A stretch of 18,081 nt of DNA. Origin: an uncultured Bacilli bacterium. Its GTDB lineage: Bacteria > Bacillota_I > Bacilli_A > RF39 > UBA660. The stretch covers positions 1-18,081 of the forward strand of contig CANQPR010000017.1 of assembly GCA_947625715.1 (NCBI GenBank), read 5' to 3'. The notes under the pieces are model-generated. The model was not told where the DNA came from. It saw nothing but the letters and a program-made list of their open reading frames with translations, and made no database searches. How positions within the stretch are numbered: the stretch's first letter is position 1; every line of letters begins with the position of its first letter. Shown here piece after piece: positions 6,575-13,807 of the stretch. The position numbers and the translations under genes were made by a program.

Positions 6575-7506
6575 AAAACAAAATTTTATTAAGCATCGTA
6601 GTATTATTAAGTATTATCTTAACCTTAGTAGTTCGTCATGAAAAAAAGACGAACTATTATTTTCCTGTTCCATCCGTTGTCAAAAATGATGAAAATAAAA
6701 TAACCATAAGATTACTAAATGAACAAACAAATGAAATAACAACCGTCAACTTAGAAGACTATATAATTGGTGTTGTTGCAAGTGAAATGCCAAGTACCTT
6801 TGAAACAGAAGCCCTAAAAGCCCAAGCTGTAGCAGCAAGAACATATGCTATGTACAAAAAACAACACCGTAATTTAGATTATGACTTAATAATAGGAACT
6901 AAAGACCAAGCCTATCAAACCAATGAACAACTATTAAAAAAATGGAATATCAACTTTTTTAAAAACTACTTAAAAATAAGGGATGCCGTCTTACAAACCA
7001 AAAATGAAGTTTTAACCTATCAAGACCAAATTATAAATGCCTTTTATTTTTCAATGAGTAATGGCAAAACCGAAAATTCCGAATTAGTTTTCAGTGAATC
7101 CCTACCATACTTAGTGAGTGTTGATAGTAAATGGGATAACGAACAACTAGAGAATTACAAAGTTATTAAAACCATGAAAAAAGAAGAATTTTGTGAGGCT
7201 CTTGCCATATCTTGTGAAAAAATTCAAATAAGTGATGAAATAAGAAGTGAGGCTAATCGTATCTTATCCATCAAAATAAACGACCATCAATTTAAAGGTA
7301 CCGATTTAAGAAGCAAATTAAATCTTCGTTCCACTGACTTAACCTTTGAAATATCAAATGACGAAGTAAAAATAATATCCTATGGTTACGGACATGGAGT
7401 TGGAATGAGTCAATACGGGGCAAACGGCATGGCTAAAGAAGGAAAAAACTATCACGACATTTTAACGCATTATTATCAAAATGTGAAAATATCCCAAATT
7501 TTCTAG
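6571..7506 (+). CDS. spoIID: Stage II sporulation protein D (peptidoglycan lytic transglycosylase)
   Basis: SpoIID cleaves septal glycan strands in the mother cell with SpoIIM and SpoIIP to drive forespore engulfment. The 311-aa protein has an N-terminal membrane anchor (about residues 4-21). It then has VNLEDYIIGVVASEMPSTF and EALKAQAVAARTYA, the SpoIID domain signature; Glu72 is the expected catalytic acid. Later blocks are SMSNGKTENSELVF, LPYLVSVDSKWD and the C-terminal GYGHGVGMSQYGANGMA. Length and motifs look intact. SD GGAGGG lies 5 nt before ATG 6571, which overlaps the preceding stop. In B. subtilis spoIID follows murAA and precedes spoIIQ; here murA has been separated but the spoIID-spoIIQ pair is kept. 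Confidence 0.93.
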   Translation: MKNKILLSIVVLLSIILTLVVRHEKKTNYYFPVPSVVKNDENKITIRLLNEQTNEITTVNLEDYIIGVVASEMPSTFETEALKAQAVAARTYAMYKKQHRNLDYDLIIGTKDQAYQTNEQLLKKWNINFFKNYLKIRDAVLQTKNEVLTYQDQIINAFYFSMSNGKTENSELVFSESLPYLVSVDSKWDNEQLENYKVIKTMKKEEFCEALAISCEKIQISDEIRSEANRILSIKINDHQFKGTDLRSKLNLRSTDLTFEISNDEVKIISYGYGHGVGMSQYGANGMAKEGKNYHDILTHYYQNVKISQIF

Positions 7507-7552
7507 TATAAAATTTCAAAGTTCTTCCCAAAATACAATTAGGAGGAACAAA

Positions 7553-8191
7553 ATGAAAAAAAGAAAATTAAGAAATTATGTTTTACCTACTATTTATTTG
7601 CTTTGCCTATGTATACTTGCCATTGGAATTACCTTTTTTAGCAAAAGTTTAATGAAAGAAGAACCACCCTCTACAAACGAACACTATGAATACACCATGA
7701 ACGTTTTTGATGAAGAACAACAAGAACCTCAACCAAGCGAAACAACAAAAGTTTCCAAACCATATATTGGTGAGTCCGTAACTATTGAAAAAGATTTTTA
7801 TAAAGAAGAAGATACTGCGGAAAATCAAGAAAAATCACTAATATACTATCAAAATACTTACATGCAAAACACCGGCATTTTATATGCAAGCGACAATGTC
7901 TTTGATGTCATAGCAAGCATTGATGGGCGCATAAAAGAAATCAAAAAAGATGAAATCCTTGGCACCGTATTAACCCTTGAAGGCCAAAATAACACCGTAT
8001 GCACCTACTATACCCTAGGAGATGTAAAAGTAAAAGTAAACGATGAAGTCAAACAAAACGACATCATCGCCACCTCAGGACAAAGTGAAATAGATACAAC
8101 CAAACAAACCCTATTATTTGAAGTATACCTAAACGGAATTCTTACCAATCCTAATACCTTTTTTGAAAAAAATAATAATGAATTAAATTAA
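7553..8191 (+). CDS. spoIIQ: SpoIIQ-like LytM/M23-domain protein lacking metal ligands
   Basis: In spore formers SpoIIQ is a forespore membrane protein that binds SpoIIIAH across the intermembrane space. This 212-aa protein has a basic N-terminus, one membrane helix (about residues 9-30), an acidic low-complexity linker (about 35-85) and a C-terminal LytM fold (about 105-205). Recognisable pieces are NVFDVIASIDGRI, YTLGDVKVKVNDEVKQND and IIATSGQS, then LLFEVYLNGILTNPNTFF. The M23 HxxxD and HxH zinc motifs are absent: the HxH site reads TLLFEV and the domain contains no His at all. It should therefore be a binding rather than a cutting domain. Position directly after spoIID supports the call. 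The start ATG 7553 has AGGAGG 8 nt upstream. Confidence 0.8.
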   Translation: MKKRKLRNYVLPTIYLLCLCILAIGITFFSKSLMKEEPPSTNEHYEYTMNVFDEEQQEPQPSETTKVSKPYIGESVTIEKDFYKEEDTAENQEKSLIYYQNTYMQNTGILYASDNVFDVIASIDGRIKEIKKDEILGTVLTLEGQNNTVCTYYTLGDVKVKVNDEVKQNDIIATSGQSEIDTTKQTLLFEVYLNGILTNPNTFFEKNNNELN

Positions 8192-8213
8192 CTTTTAAGA
8201 AAAGGGGTAAATC

Positions 8214-8810
8214 ATGCGAACTAAAAATATCTTTTATTTTCATGATAATAAAGTTCAATTTACAAAAAAAGATGAAATAAAAACTTACACCTTCAAAATA
8301 GACACCTTATTATATGGAAAAGTAATTGACATTGAAGCCTTTATTAAAGAATTAAAACAATTTTTAAAAAAAGAAAAAATCTTAGGTTTAATCACACCCT
8401 CAATTACCATCATTACCCCATATAATTTTTACAACACCGACAAAGAAATAATGTTGATGGCCTTTAATTCCCTAGGAATCAACAAAATAGAATTTATAAA
8501 TGAAACTTCCCTTATAACGAAAAAAAATGATTCATCTTTTTTAAATATTCATGAAACCTATTTAATACAAACCATCTATATCAACAATAAAACAAAAAAT
8601 TATCTTTACCCTTATAACCTATTTAAAAATAAAGATCAAATGTTAAACTTCATCTTGAAAAAAAATCCTGATTTATCATACTACTTATTCGGAAGCAATA
8701 AAGATATTCCCAACTTTGTAGAAATTTTAAAACAAAGTAAAGTTAAACAAGTTCATTACTATAATAATTACCAAACATACATAATAGAAAAATTAAAAAA
8801 GAATGCCTAA
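8214..8810 (+). CDS. Hypothetical protein, possibly a degenerate MreB/Mbl-like fragment
   Basis: A 198-aa soluble protein that I do not recognise with confidence. Residues 36-101 (GKVIDIEAFIKELKQFLKK, then SITIITPYNFYNTDKEIM and INKIEFINETSLI) resemble in order and spacing the MreB/Mbl region with DGVIADFE, a helix ending near KGLF, PRxLICCPTNITSVEQKAI, and VYLEEEPKVAAI. The actin-family phosphate-binding loops DxGT and GGGT are missing, and the protein is well short of the usual length of about 335 aa. In Bacillus-type genomes mbl follows spoIID-spoIIQ-spoIIID, so position agrees. It may be a diverged remnant with a non-ATPase role. AAAGGGG lies 6-7 nt before ATG 8214. The last codons form part of the terminator stem. 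Confidence 0.7.
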   Translation: MRTKNIFYFHDNKVQFTKKDEIKTYTFKIDTLLYGKVIDIEAFIKELKQFLKKEKILGLITPSITIITPYNFYNTDKEIMLMAFNSLGINKIEFINETSLITKKNDSSFLNIHETYLIQTIYINNKTKNYLYPYNLFKNKDQMLNFILKKNPDLSYYLFGSNKDIPNFVEILKQSKVKQVHYYNNYQTYIIEKLKKNA

Positions 8811-8836
8811 ACGAATAGATAAGACGTTCTTTTTTT
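8796..8836 (+). terminator. Intrinsic terminator of the spoIID-spoIIQ operon
   Basis: AAAAAGAATG (8796-8805) pairs with CGTTCTTTTT (8825-8834), with one G-U pair, and runs into further T. The 5' arm lies within the final codons of the gene ending at 8810. Confidence 0.7.
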
Positions 8837-8845
8837 ATTTTCAAA

Positions 8846-8863
8846 TTGTTATAATTATAACAA
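8846..8863 (+). promoter_or_regulatory. Perfect 18-bp palindrome covering an extended -10
   Basis: TTGTTATAATTATAACAA is a perfect palindrome. It contains TGtTATAAT (8847-8855), an extended -10, read identically on both strands. It lies 28 nt before the response-regulator ATG and is the likely promoter of the two-component operon. The symmetry could mark a dimeric regulator site; no good -35 is visible. Confidence 0.6.
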
Positions 8864-8891
8864 ATAGTAAACAAAAAAGGAGGGAAAATAA

Positions 8892-9605
8892 ATGGATATT
8901 ATAATAGTAGAAGATGAAGAAAATATTGAAGAAGAAATCAAAAAAGTAATAAGAAAATTTTCCATCAAAGAAGATATAAACGTCAAAATAAAATATTATA
9001 AAAGATATAATAAAGAACTAGAAAAAGAAATAAAAGATAATACCAAAAAGAAAATATACTTGTTAGATATAGAATTAAAAAACAGCATAAGTGGTATTGA
9101 AATAGCAGGAAAAATAAGAGAAGAAGAATGGGAAAGTGAAATAATATTTATAACCAGTCATGATTATTTATTTGAAAAAGTCCATCGAGAATTATATGAA
9201 GTATTTGATTTTATTGAAAAATTTCTTGACCTAGAAAAAAGATTAGAAGAAGATTTAGAAATAATATATAAAAAGAAACATGACCATAAAGTACTAAAAA
9301 TCAAAAGTCGAAATGTAGACTTAGAAATAAGTCAAAAAAGTATTACGCATATAATAAGAGAAAAAGAAGAGCGAAAAACAACCATATATACCGATAAAAA
9401 TGAATATAAAGTAAATAAGAATTTAAAAGAACTGCAAGAAGAATTAGACCAAAGATTTATCAAAGTGCATCGAAGTTGTCTAGTAAATAAACAACGAGTA
9501 GGAGAATACAATTATGCTAAAGGATATGTAATACTAGATACCGGTAGAAAAGTAGAATATTTATCAAAACATTATCGAAAGGAAATAGAAAAAGAAGTAT
9601 GTTAG
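8892..9605 (+). CDS. AgrA-like response regulator (REC + LytTR)
   Basis: Residues 1-120 are a receiver domain: acidic VEDEEN near the start, the phospho-acceptor Asp59 in YLLDIEL followed by SGIEIAGKIRE, IFITSH (Thr88) and a later Lys110. About 135-237 is a LytTR DNA-binding domain with the typical LDQRFIKVHRSCLVN and a C-terminal YLSKHYRKEIE. LytTR regulators usually bind pairs of direct repeats upstream of virulence, competence, bacteriocin or Agr genes. AGGAGGG lies about 8 nt before ATG 8892. The gene overlaps the kinase gene by 7 nt. Together with agrB-agrD downstream, this is the expected AgrA of the locus. Both regulator genes use ATA for Ile unusually often compared with secA, which may reflect accessory ancestry. 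Confidence 0.9.
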   Translation: MDIIIVEDEENIEEEIKKVIRKFSIKEDINVKIKYYKRYNKELEKEIKDNTKKKIYLLDIELKNSISGIEIAGKIREEEWESEIIFITSHDYLFEKVHRELYEVFDFIEKFLDLEKRLEEDLEIIYKKKHDHKVLKIKSRNVDLEISQKSITHIIREKEERKTTIYTDKNEYKVNKNLKELQEELDQRFIKVHRSCLVNKQRVGEYNYAKGYVILDTGRKVEYLSKHYRKEIEKEVC

Positions 9606-10852
9606 AACAACTAATATTATTAATAACATATATAATAACGCAAATAATAATATTAAAGATATATAGTAATTTAAGTAAAAAAGAAATAAAAATAAGAAAA
9701 TTAACATGTTTAATAATAATAACATCACTAATAGAAACTATAATAGAAAAAGAAATCCCATCAGCCCTAAATGGATTAATATGTATCATATATTTTATAA
9801 TCATAATTAAAACAAAACTAAAAATTGAAATAAAACAAATGTTATACTATACATTAGTAATATGGTTAATAGGAAGTATAATAGATGTAACAATCATGTA
9901 TAGTTATAATAGTTTAGTAAAAATAATACCAATAATAAGTGAATATCGAGTAATATATAAATCTATATGTTCCATAATATTAGTTTTAGTATTAGTGATA
10001 TTAACCAAAAATAAAAAAGTAAAAGAAATAATAGAAAAAGGATATAATAAAGTCAAAGAAGAAGGAAAGACATATTTAAAAATAATAGCCATTATCTTGT
10101 TATATTATATGTTTGATGCAGTAAGTGTAAGTAACTTAAAAAGTAAAGAAACAATACTAATTATAATATTAACGATAATTATCATGACTAGTAATTTAAT
10201 ATGGTATTTAATAAAAGAATATGAAATATATAATACTAAGAAAACCAATCAATACTTAATAGAAAATAATAGATATAATCAAAAACGATTAGAAAAAGAA
10301 GAAATAAAAAATCATAATTTAAAAAACAAATTAATAGGGATAAAAAGTATTAGTAATGAAAAAACAAGAGAAATGATAAACGAATTAATCAAAGAAATAA
10401 GTAAAACAAAAGAAGAAGAACAAATCAAAAACATTCCTATAGGATTAGATGGGTTAATATATGAACATATAAAAAGAAGTCCCAAAGAAGTAAAAATAAT
10501 GATAGATAATAAAATAAATAGTGAAATATATAAAGTAATAAGAACAAGTCAATATAATATATTATGTGAAAGTCTAGGAATATGTATAGATAATGCAATG
10601 GAAGCAAGCAAAGAAAGTAAAGAGAAAATAGTATATATAAACTTTAAAGAAAAGAAAAAAGAAATAAAAGTAGAAATCATTAATACCTTTAAAGGAGAGA
10701 TAGATATCGAATTATTAGGGACAAAAAATTATACCTCGAAAATAAGTGGACATGGTCTAGGTTTATACTCATTATTTCATAAAGATAAATTAAAAATAAA
10801 AACTAGAATAAAGAACAATTTATTTATAAATGAACTCATTATTGAAAAATAA
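9599..10852 (+). CDS. AgrC-like sensor histidine kinase (GHKL ATPase)
   Basis: Residues about 1-205 form six or so membrane helices with short loops, as in AgrC/peptide-pheromone sensors. A helical stretch leads to NHNLKNKLIG with the probable phospho-acceptor His239, matching the AgrC-type RHDxxNHL motif. The GHKL ATPase domain shows an N box, ICIDNAMEAS (Asp331-Asn332), and a G box, GHGLGLY (384-390). The 417-aa length is typical. The natural ligand is probably the peptide made from the agrD gene at 13014-13124. It starts inside the response-regulator gene (ATG 9599) without a strong SD, so translation is probably coupled. No clear terminator follows; about 50 nt separate it from the next promoter. 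Confidence 0.9.
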   Translation: MLEQLILLITYIITQIIILKIYSNLSKKEIKIRKLTCLIIITSLIETIIEKEIPSALNGLICIIYFIIIIKTKLKIEIKQMLYYTLVIWLIGSIIDVTIMYSYNSLVKIIPIISEYRVIYKSICSIILVLVLVILTKNKKVKEIIEKGYNKVKEEGKTYLKIIAIILLYYMFDAVSVSNLKSKETILIIILTIIIMTSNLIWYLIKEYEIYNTKKTNQYLIENNRYNQKRLEKEEIKNHNLKNKLIGIKSISNEKTREMINELIKEISKTKEEEQIKNIPIGLDGLIYEHIKRSPKEVKIMIDNKINSEIYKVIRTSQYNILCESLGICIDNAMEASKESKEKIVYINFKEKKKEIKVEIINTFKGEIDIELLGTKNYTSKISGHGLGLYSLFHKDKLKIKTRIKNNLFINELIIEK

Positions 10853-10901
10853 ATTTATAAAAAATTGTACTAAAATCCAAGGAAATATAAGGCAAAAACC
10901 G

Positions 10902-10932
10902 TTGACGGGGGGAGGGTATCATATAATATAAT
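10902..10932 (+). promoter_or_regulatory. G-tract promoter of the beta-helix surface-protein gene
   Basis: TTGACG (10902-10907), a 10-nt G tract interrupted once by A (10907-10916), and overlapping TATAAT hexamers at 10922-10927 and 10927-10932. The spacers are 14 and 19 nt, the same as in the copy at 4130. The interruption should make this tract less prone to slippage than the pure G10 of the other copy. Confidence 0.75.
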
Positions 10933-10961
10933 AAAGGAAGATACGGAGGTCTTCTTTTATT
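10930..10961 (+). promoter_or_regulatory. 5' leader hairpin presenting the SD in its loop (second copy)
   Basis: A 12-bp stem, 10930-10941 with 10950-10961, contains one G-U pair (10936 with 10955). It closes the same 8-nt loop TACGGAGG (10942-10949). The only stem difference from the first copy in the shared part is A to G opposite U, which keeps pairing. Confidence 0.65.
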
Positions 10962-10962
10962 T

Positions 10963-12966
10963 ATGAAATTAAGTCAATATAAAGAGAAAAAGAAAAGTAA
11001 AAAAGTAGTAATAACATCAGCAATTATTGTTTTGTTAATAGGTATAATAGTAGTAGGTAAGTCATTTGCAAATTTCAAAGTAAATAAAAGTTTCAAAGTG
11101 ATGGAAGGTAATTTTATTTATGAAGCAAACTACTATGTATCAAGTAAAGGTAGTGATACAACCGGAAATGGGACAAAAACAAATCCCTATTTAACTATTC
11201 AAAAAGCCTATGACAAGATAAAAGATGAAGGAACAATAAAGTTATTAAGTAACATAGTAGTAAATCAAGTTCAAAACTTAACGACCTCTAATAAAAAAGT
11301 AATAATAACCAGTGAAGGAAGTACATATGAAATTCAAAGAGGAAGTAGTCTAACAACAAACGGAGTAATAGAAGTAAATAATCAAAATGAATTAAGTTTA
11401 GAAAATGTAATTGTAAATGGCCAAAAAGTTAATTCAACTAAGCCAATGATAAATGTATATAATTCCAAATTAAATTTAAATGAAGGGACTATAATTGAAA
11501 ATGCTATAAATAATTCAAGTGACACTGCCACAAGAAATGGAGGAGGCGTATACACAGATGGTAGTGATGTCATAATTAATGGAGCTACCATAAAAGAAAG
11601 TACAGCATATAATGGTGCAGGAATATACGTGAATGCCAATGGAAGTCTAACTATAAAAAATGGTTTAATAGAAAATAATCTAGCGACCTACGAAGGAGGA
11701 GGTATCTTTAGTAAAAGTAGTACTAAAATTGAAGGAGGAACAATAACCAATAATACAACATCAGAAACAACAGGAGGAAATGGAGGAGGAATATATGTAA
11801 ATAACTCAAAAACTACGTCAATAACCTTTGAAATGACCGGAGGAATAATTACCAAAAACAAATCAAAAGCAGCAGGAGCAGGTTTAGATTTATTTGGGCT
11901 ATTAACAGGAACCTTAAGTGGAGGCGAAATAAGTTATAATGAATCAACTGGGAATAATGCTGGAGGTATTCAAATGAGTGGTGATAATCAAGATACATCA
12001 CCGAACATAATATTAAAAGATAATATTGTCATAGCAAATAACAAAGCAAAAAATAATGGTTGTGGTGTAAATGTTAATCATGGAACCGCAACCATTGAAG
12101 ATGGAGCCACCGTAGAAAATAACGCCGCAGGCCTTACTGGAGGCGGAGTAAGAGCAGCTAATTATGGAATAATAAATATGAACGGTGGAACAATAAAAGG
12201 TAATACATCTGGAACTGATGGTGCAGGAGTAAAAGTAGCTGGTCATAGTGTAATAAATATAAATGGTGGAACAATAGAAAATAACATTGCATCAGGAAAT
12301 GGAGGAGGTATAGATGGTGGAGAAAATTCAACCATCAACATAAGTGATGGATTAATTACAAAAAATACAGCAGAAAATGGAGGAGGTGGAATGAGTATTG
12401 GTACTAATGCCAATGCAACAATAACTAAAGGGACAATTAGTGAAAATACTGCTAAAACAGCAGGAGGAGGAATTTATTTTCTTGCCAATAGTGGAAGCGT
12501 ACTAACTATTGATGGAGATGTACTAATTAGTAATAATACAGGAGACAGTGGAGGAATAGAAGGCAGAACCGGAACAATTTATTTTAAAAATGGAACGATA
12601 GAAAATAACACTGCAACAGGAAATGGGGGAGGAGTTTGTTTACAAGTAGGATGTACATTTTATATGAGTGGAGGAATAATAAGAAAGAATACATCATCAA
12701 ATGCTGGAGGAGGAGTAATGGTAATAAGTCCAAGTAAGTTTGAAATGACAGGAGGAACGATAAGTGAAAATACAGCTCAAACATATGGAGGCGGAATAAA
12801 TAGTTTTGATGCAACGGTAAGACTAACAGGAGGATATGTTCAAAATAATATATGTAAAGGAAGTAGTGGTTGTGGAGGAGGAATTTATTCTAGTGGAAGT
12901 TATTATCGAAGTGGTACAACTGTATCTGGAAATTCGCCATCAAATTATGCAGGTAATGCATATTAA
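10963..12966 (+). CDS. Surface protein with parallel beta-helix (Pmp-like GGG-repeat) domain
   Basis: The 667-aa protein opens with a charged N-terminus, a hydrophobic segment (about residues 16-36) and the shared KSFKVMEGNFIYE. Residues 57-95 (YYVSSKGSDTTGNGTKTNPY and a following Ala-Lys helix) match the cap that commonly opens right-handed beta-helix proteins. From about 185 to the end there are some 15 rungs of about 25-35 aa. They alternate GGGIY/GAGV turns with GGTIxxNxA or GLIxxN strands, resembling polymorphic outer-membrane/adhesin repeats. No C-terminal sorting signal is seen, so attachment must rely on the N-terminal segment or another partner. A role in adhesion or glycan binding is inferred from the fold. 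It lies between the AgrC-like gene and agrBD and is convergent with agrBD, sharing their terminator. Confidence 0.85.
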   Translation: MKLSQYKEKKKSKKVVITSAIIVLLIGIIVVGKSFANFKVNKSFKVMEGNFIYEANYYVSSKGSDTTGNGTKTNPYLTIQKAYDKIKDEGTIKLLSNIVVNQVQNLTTSNKKVIITSEGSTYEIQRGSSLTTNGVIEVNNQNELSLENVIVNGQKVNSTKPMINVYNSKLNLNEGTIIENAINNSSDTATRNGGGVYTDGSDVIINGATIKESTAYNGAGIYVNANGSLTIKNGLIENNLATYEGGGIFSKSSTKIEGGTITNNTTSETTGGNGGGIYVNNSKTTSITFEMTGGIITKNKSKAAGAGLDLFGLLTGTLSGGEISYNESTGNNAGGIQMSGDNQDTSPNIILKDNIVIANNKAKNNGCGVNVNHGTATIEDGATVENNAAGLTGGGVRAANYGIINMNGGTIKGNTSGTDGAGVKVAGHSVININGGTIENNIASGNGGGIDGGENSTINISDGLITKNTAENGGGGMSIGTNANATITKGTISENTAKTAGGGIYFLANSGSVLTIDGDVLISNNTGDSGGIEGRTGTIYFKNGTIENNTATGNGGGVCLQVGCTFYMSGGIIRKNTSSNAGGGVMVISPSKFEMTGGTISENTAQTYGGGINSFDATVRLTGGYVQNNICKGSSGCGGGIYSSGSYYRSGTTVSGNSPSNYAGNAY

Positions 12967-12973
12967 ACATACA

Positions 12974-13006
12974 AAAAAACTGTTACGATGTTTGTAACAG
13001 TTTTTT
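12974..13006. terminator. Bidirectional terminator between the beta-helix gene and agrBD
   Basis: AAAAAACTGTTAC (12974-12986) pairs perfectly with GTAACAGTTTTTT (12994-13006) around a 7-nt loop, a 13-bp stem. T-runs lie on the 3' side in both directions, so it can end the + strand beta-helix transcript and the - strand agrBD transcript. Confidence 0.92.
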
Positions 13007-13013
13007 AAATCAA

Positions 13014-13124
13014 TTATAGTAATTCATCATCAGCAGTTGGTTCATCAAAGCAGAACCAGCAGCAAGCAGATGAAGCAGAATTAGCAAATAAATTTGCAAT
13101 TCCAGCTAAAATTCCAGCTAACAT
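13014..13124 (-). CDS. agrD: AgrD-type cyclic-lactone autoinducing peptide precursor, 36 aa
   Basis: This 36-codon gene encodes the precursor of the secreted cyclic signal. The N-terminus (MLAGILAGIANLFANS) is a hydrophobic/amphipathic targeting helix. The core and tail are SACCWFCFDEPTADD (residues 19-33), then ELL. In AgrD proteins the acidic tail with a DEP-like start follows the mature peptide directly, so the peptide should end at Phe26. The ring-forming Cys lies four residues before the end, giving Cys22 and a five-member ring C-W-F-C-F. This resembles clostridial SACLWFT-type precursors. Cys21 and Cys25 are extra. AGGGGAGG lies 6 nt upstream of the ATG. The gene is 50 nt downstream of agrB, which encodes its processing protease, and ends before the shared terminator. 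Confidence 0.88.
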   Translation of the reverse strand: MLAGILAGIANLFANSASSACCWFCFDEPTADDELL

Positions 13125-13153
13125 TTTCTTGCCTCCCCTCTTTACTTCTTTTT

Positions 13154-13180
13154 GTTTAAATCTATATCAACAATTTAAAC
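13154..13180 (-). other. 8-bp inverted repeat at the agrB-agrD junction
   Basis: GTTTAAAT (13154-13161) and ATTTAAAC (13173-13180) are perfect complements with an 11-nt loop, spanning the agrB stop codon. In the agrBD mRNA this hairpin lies upstream of the strong agrD SD and could set the agrB:agrD ratio by processing or stability. There is no T-run. Confidence 0.4.
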
Positions 13181-13780
13181 CATATTTTTTTGATACGTCT
13201 TATAATTATTAAAAGACGCCCCAAATAATTTATAGACCAAAGGATTAATAGCCAAACTTTCAATAATAAGCGCATATATAACAGCATTAGTAAACCAATT
13301 ACTAGGAATCAAAAATATTAAAAGTAAATAAATAATCACCACTAATAAAGATAATATTTTTGCTCTAATTCTTTTGTTTTTATGAATTAATGGCCTTGAT
13401 GCCGTATCAGCTGGCGCAAAAAATAAAAATGAAAGAAAACCAAACCCAAAGATTATATAAACCACCATCCTACTTATAGTAGCGTACTTTATAAAAAAAC
13501 ATCCGCCAATATAAACAGGAACTGTACTTAACCAACATTGCAAAGTACTTTTTGCGTGAATTCCAAAACCATATAATCTTAAAGATGAATAAATAACAAT
13601 CAATACTACTAATTCTTTAACTAAATTAAAAATAATAGCTAAAATTAACATCACCACTAATTTAGTAAAAAGATTATAAAACCCTTCTAAACCATACTTC
13701 AATTTTTTAATTTCTAAAGGACTCAAAATTCTTTCTTTTTTAATAGTATCAATAGTATTTAAAACAAATTTTTCCTTCAC
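13175..13780 (-). CDS. agrB: AgrB-type membrane cysteine protease
   Basis: AgrB cleaves the C-terminal tail of AgrD and forms the thiolactone. The 201-aa protein fits the family in length and topology, with about five hydrophobic segments after a polar N-terminus. The catalytic dyad is visible: RLYGFGIHAKSTLQCWLST contains His75 and Cys82, with the family's seven-residue spacing. The later APADTASRPL followed by basic KNKRIRAK is the typical AgrB loop. The family's usual GG before HA reads GFG here. The start is GTG 13780, as a stop codon precedes it in frame; GGAGGAG lies 10 nt upstream. It is transcribed before agrD on the minus strand, facing the agrA/agrC-like genes across the beta-helix gene. 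Confidence 0.93.
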   Translation of the reverse strand: MKEKFVLNTIDTIKKERILSPLEIKKLKYGLEGFYNLFTKLVVMLILAIIFNLVKELVVLIVIYSSLRLYGFGIHAKSTLQCWLSTVPVYIGGCFFIKYATISRMVVYIIFGFGFLSFLFFAPADTASRPLIHKNKRIRAKILSLLVVIIYLLLIFLIPSNWFTNAVIYALIIESLAINPLVYKLFGASFNNYKTYQKNMV

Positions 13781-13807
13781 CTATATACATCTCCTCCGAT
13801 CATTTTC

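Noticed and set aside
11500..12960. Dense GGA/GGAGGA repeats that might be a CRISPR-like or tandem DNA repeat array
   Set aside because: They are the Gly-rich turns of the beta-helix protein; units vary in length and sequence and the frame is open throughout, so the repeat is at protein level.
571..12966. Reassignment of TGA to Trp (Mollicutes code 4)
   Set aside because: Trp residues in conserved positions use TGG, and TGA ends spoIIR, the first gene and the DUF1146 gene at sensible family ends.
13781..13792. Upstream ATG giving a short overlapping peptide before agrB
   Set aside because: The frame MYIGEGKICFKYY stops quickly; the GTG at 13780 gives the full AgrB, and there is no independent support for the short frame.
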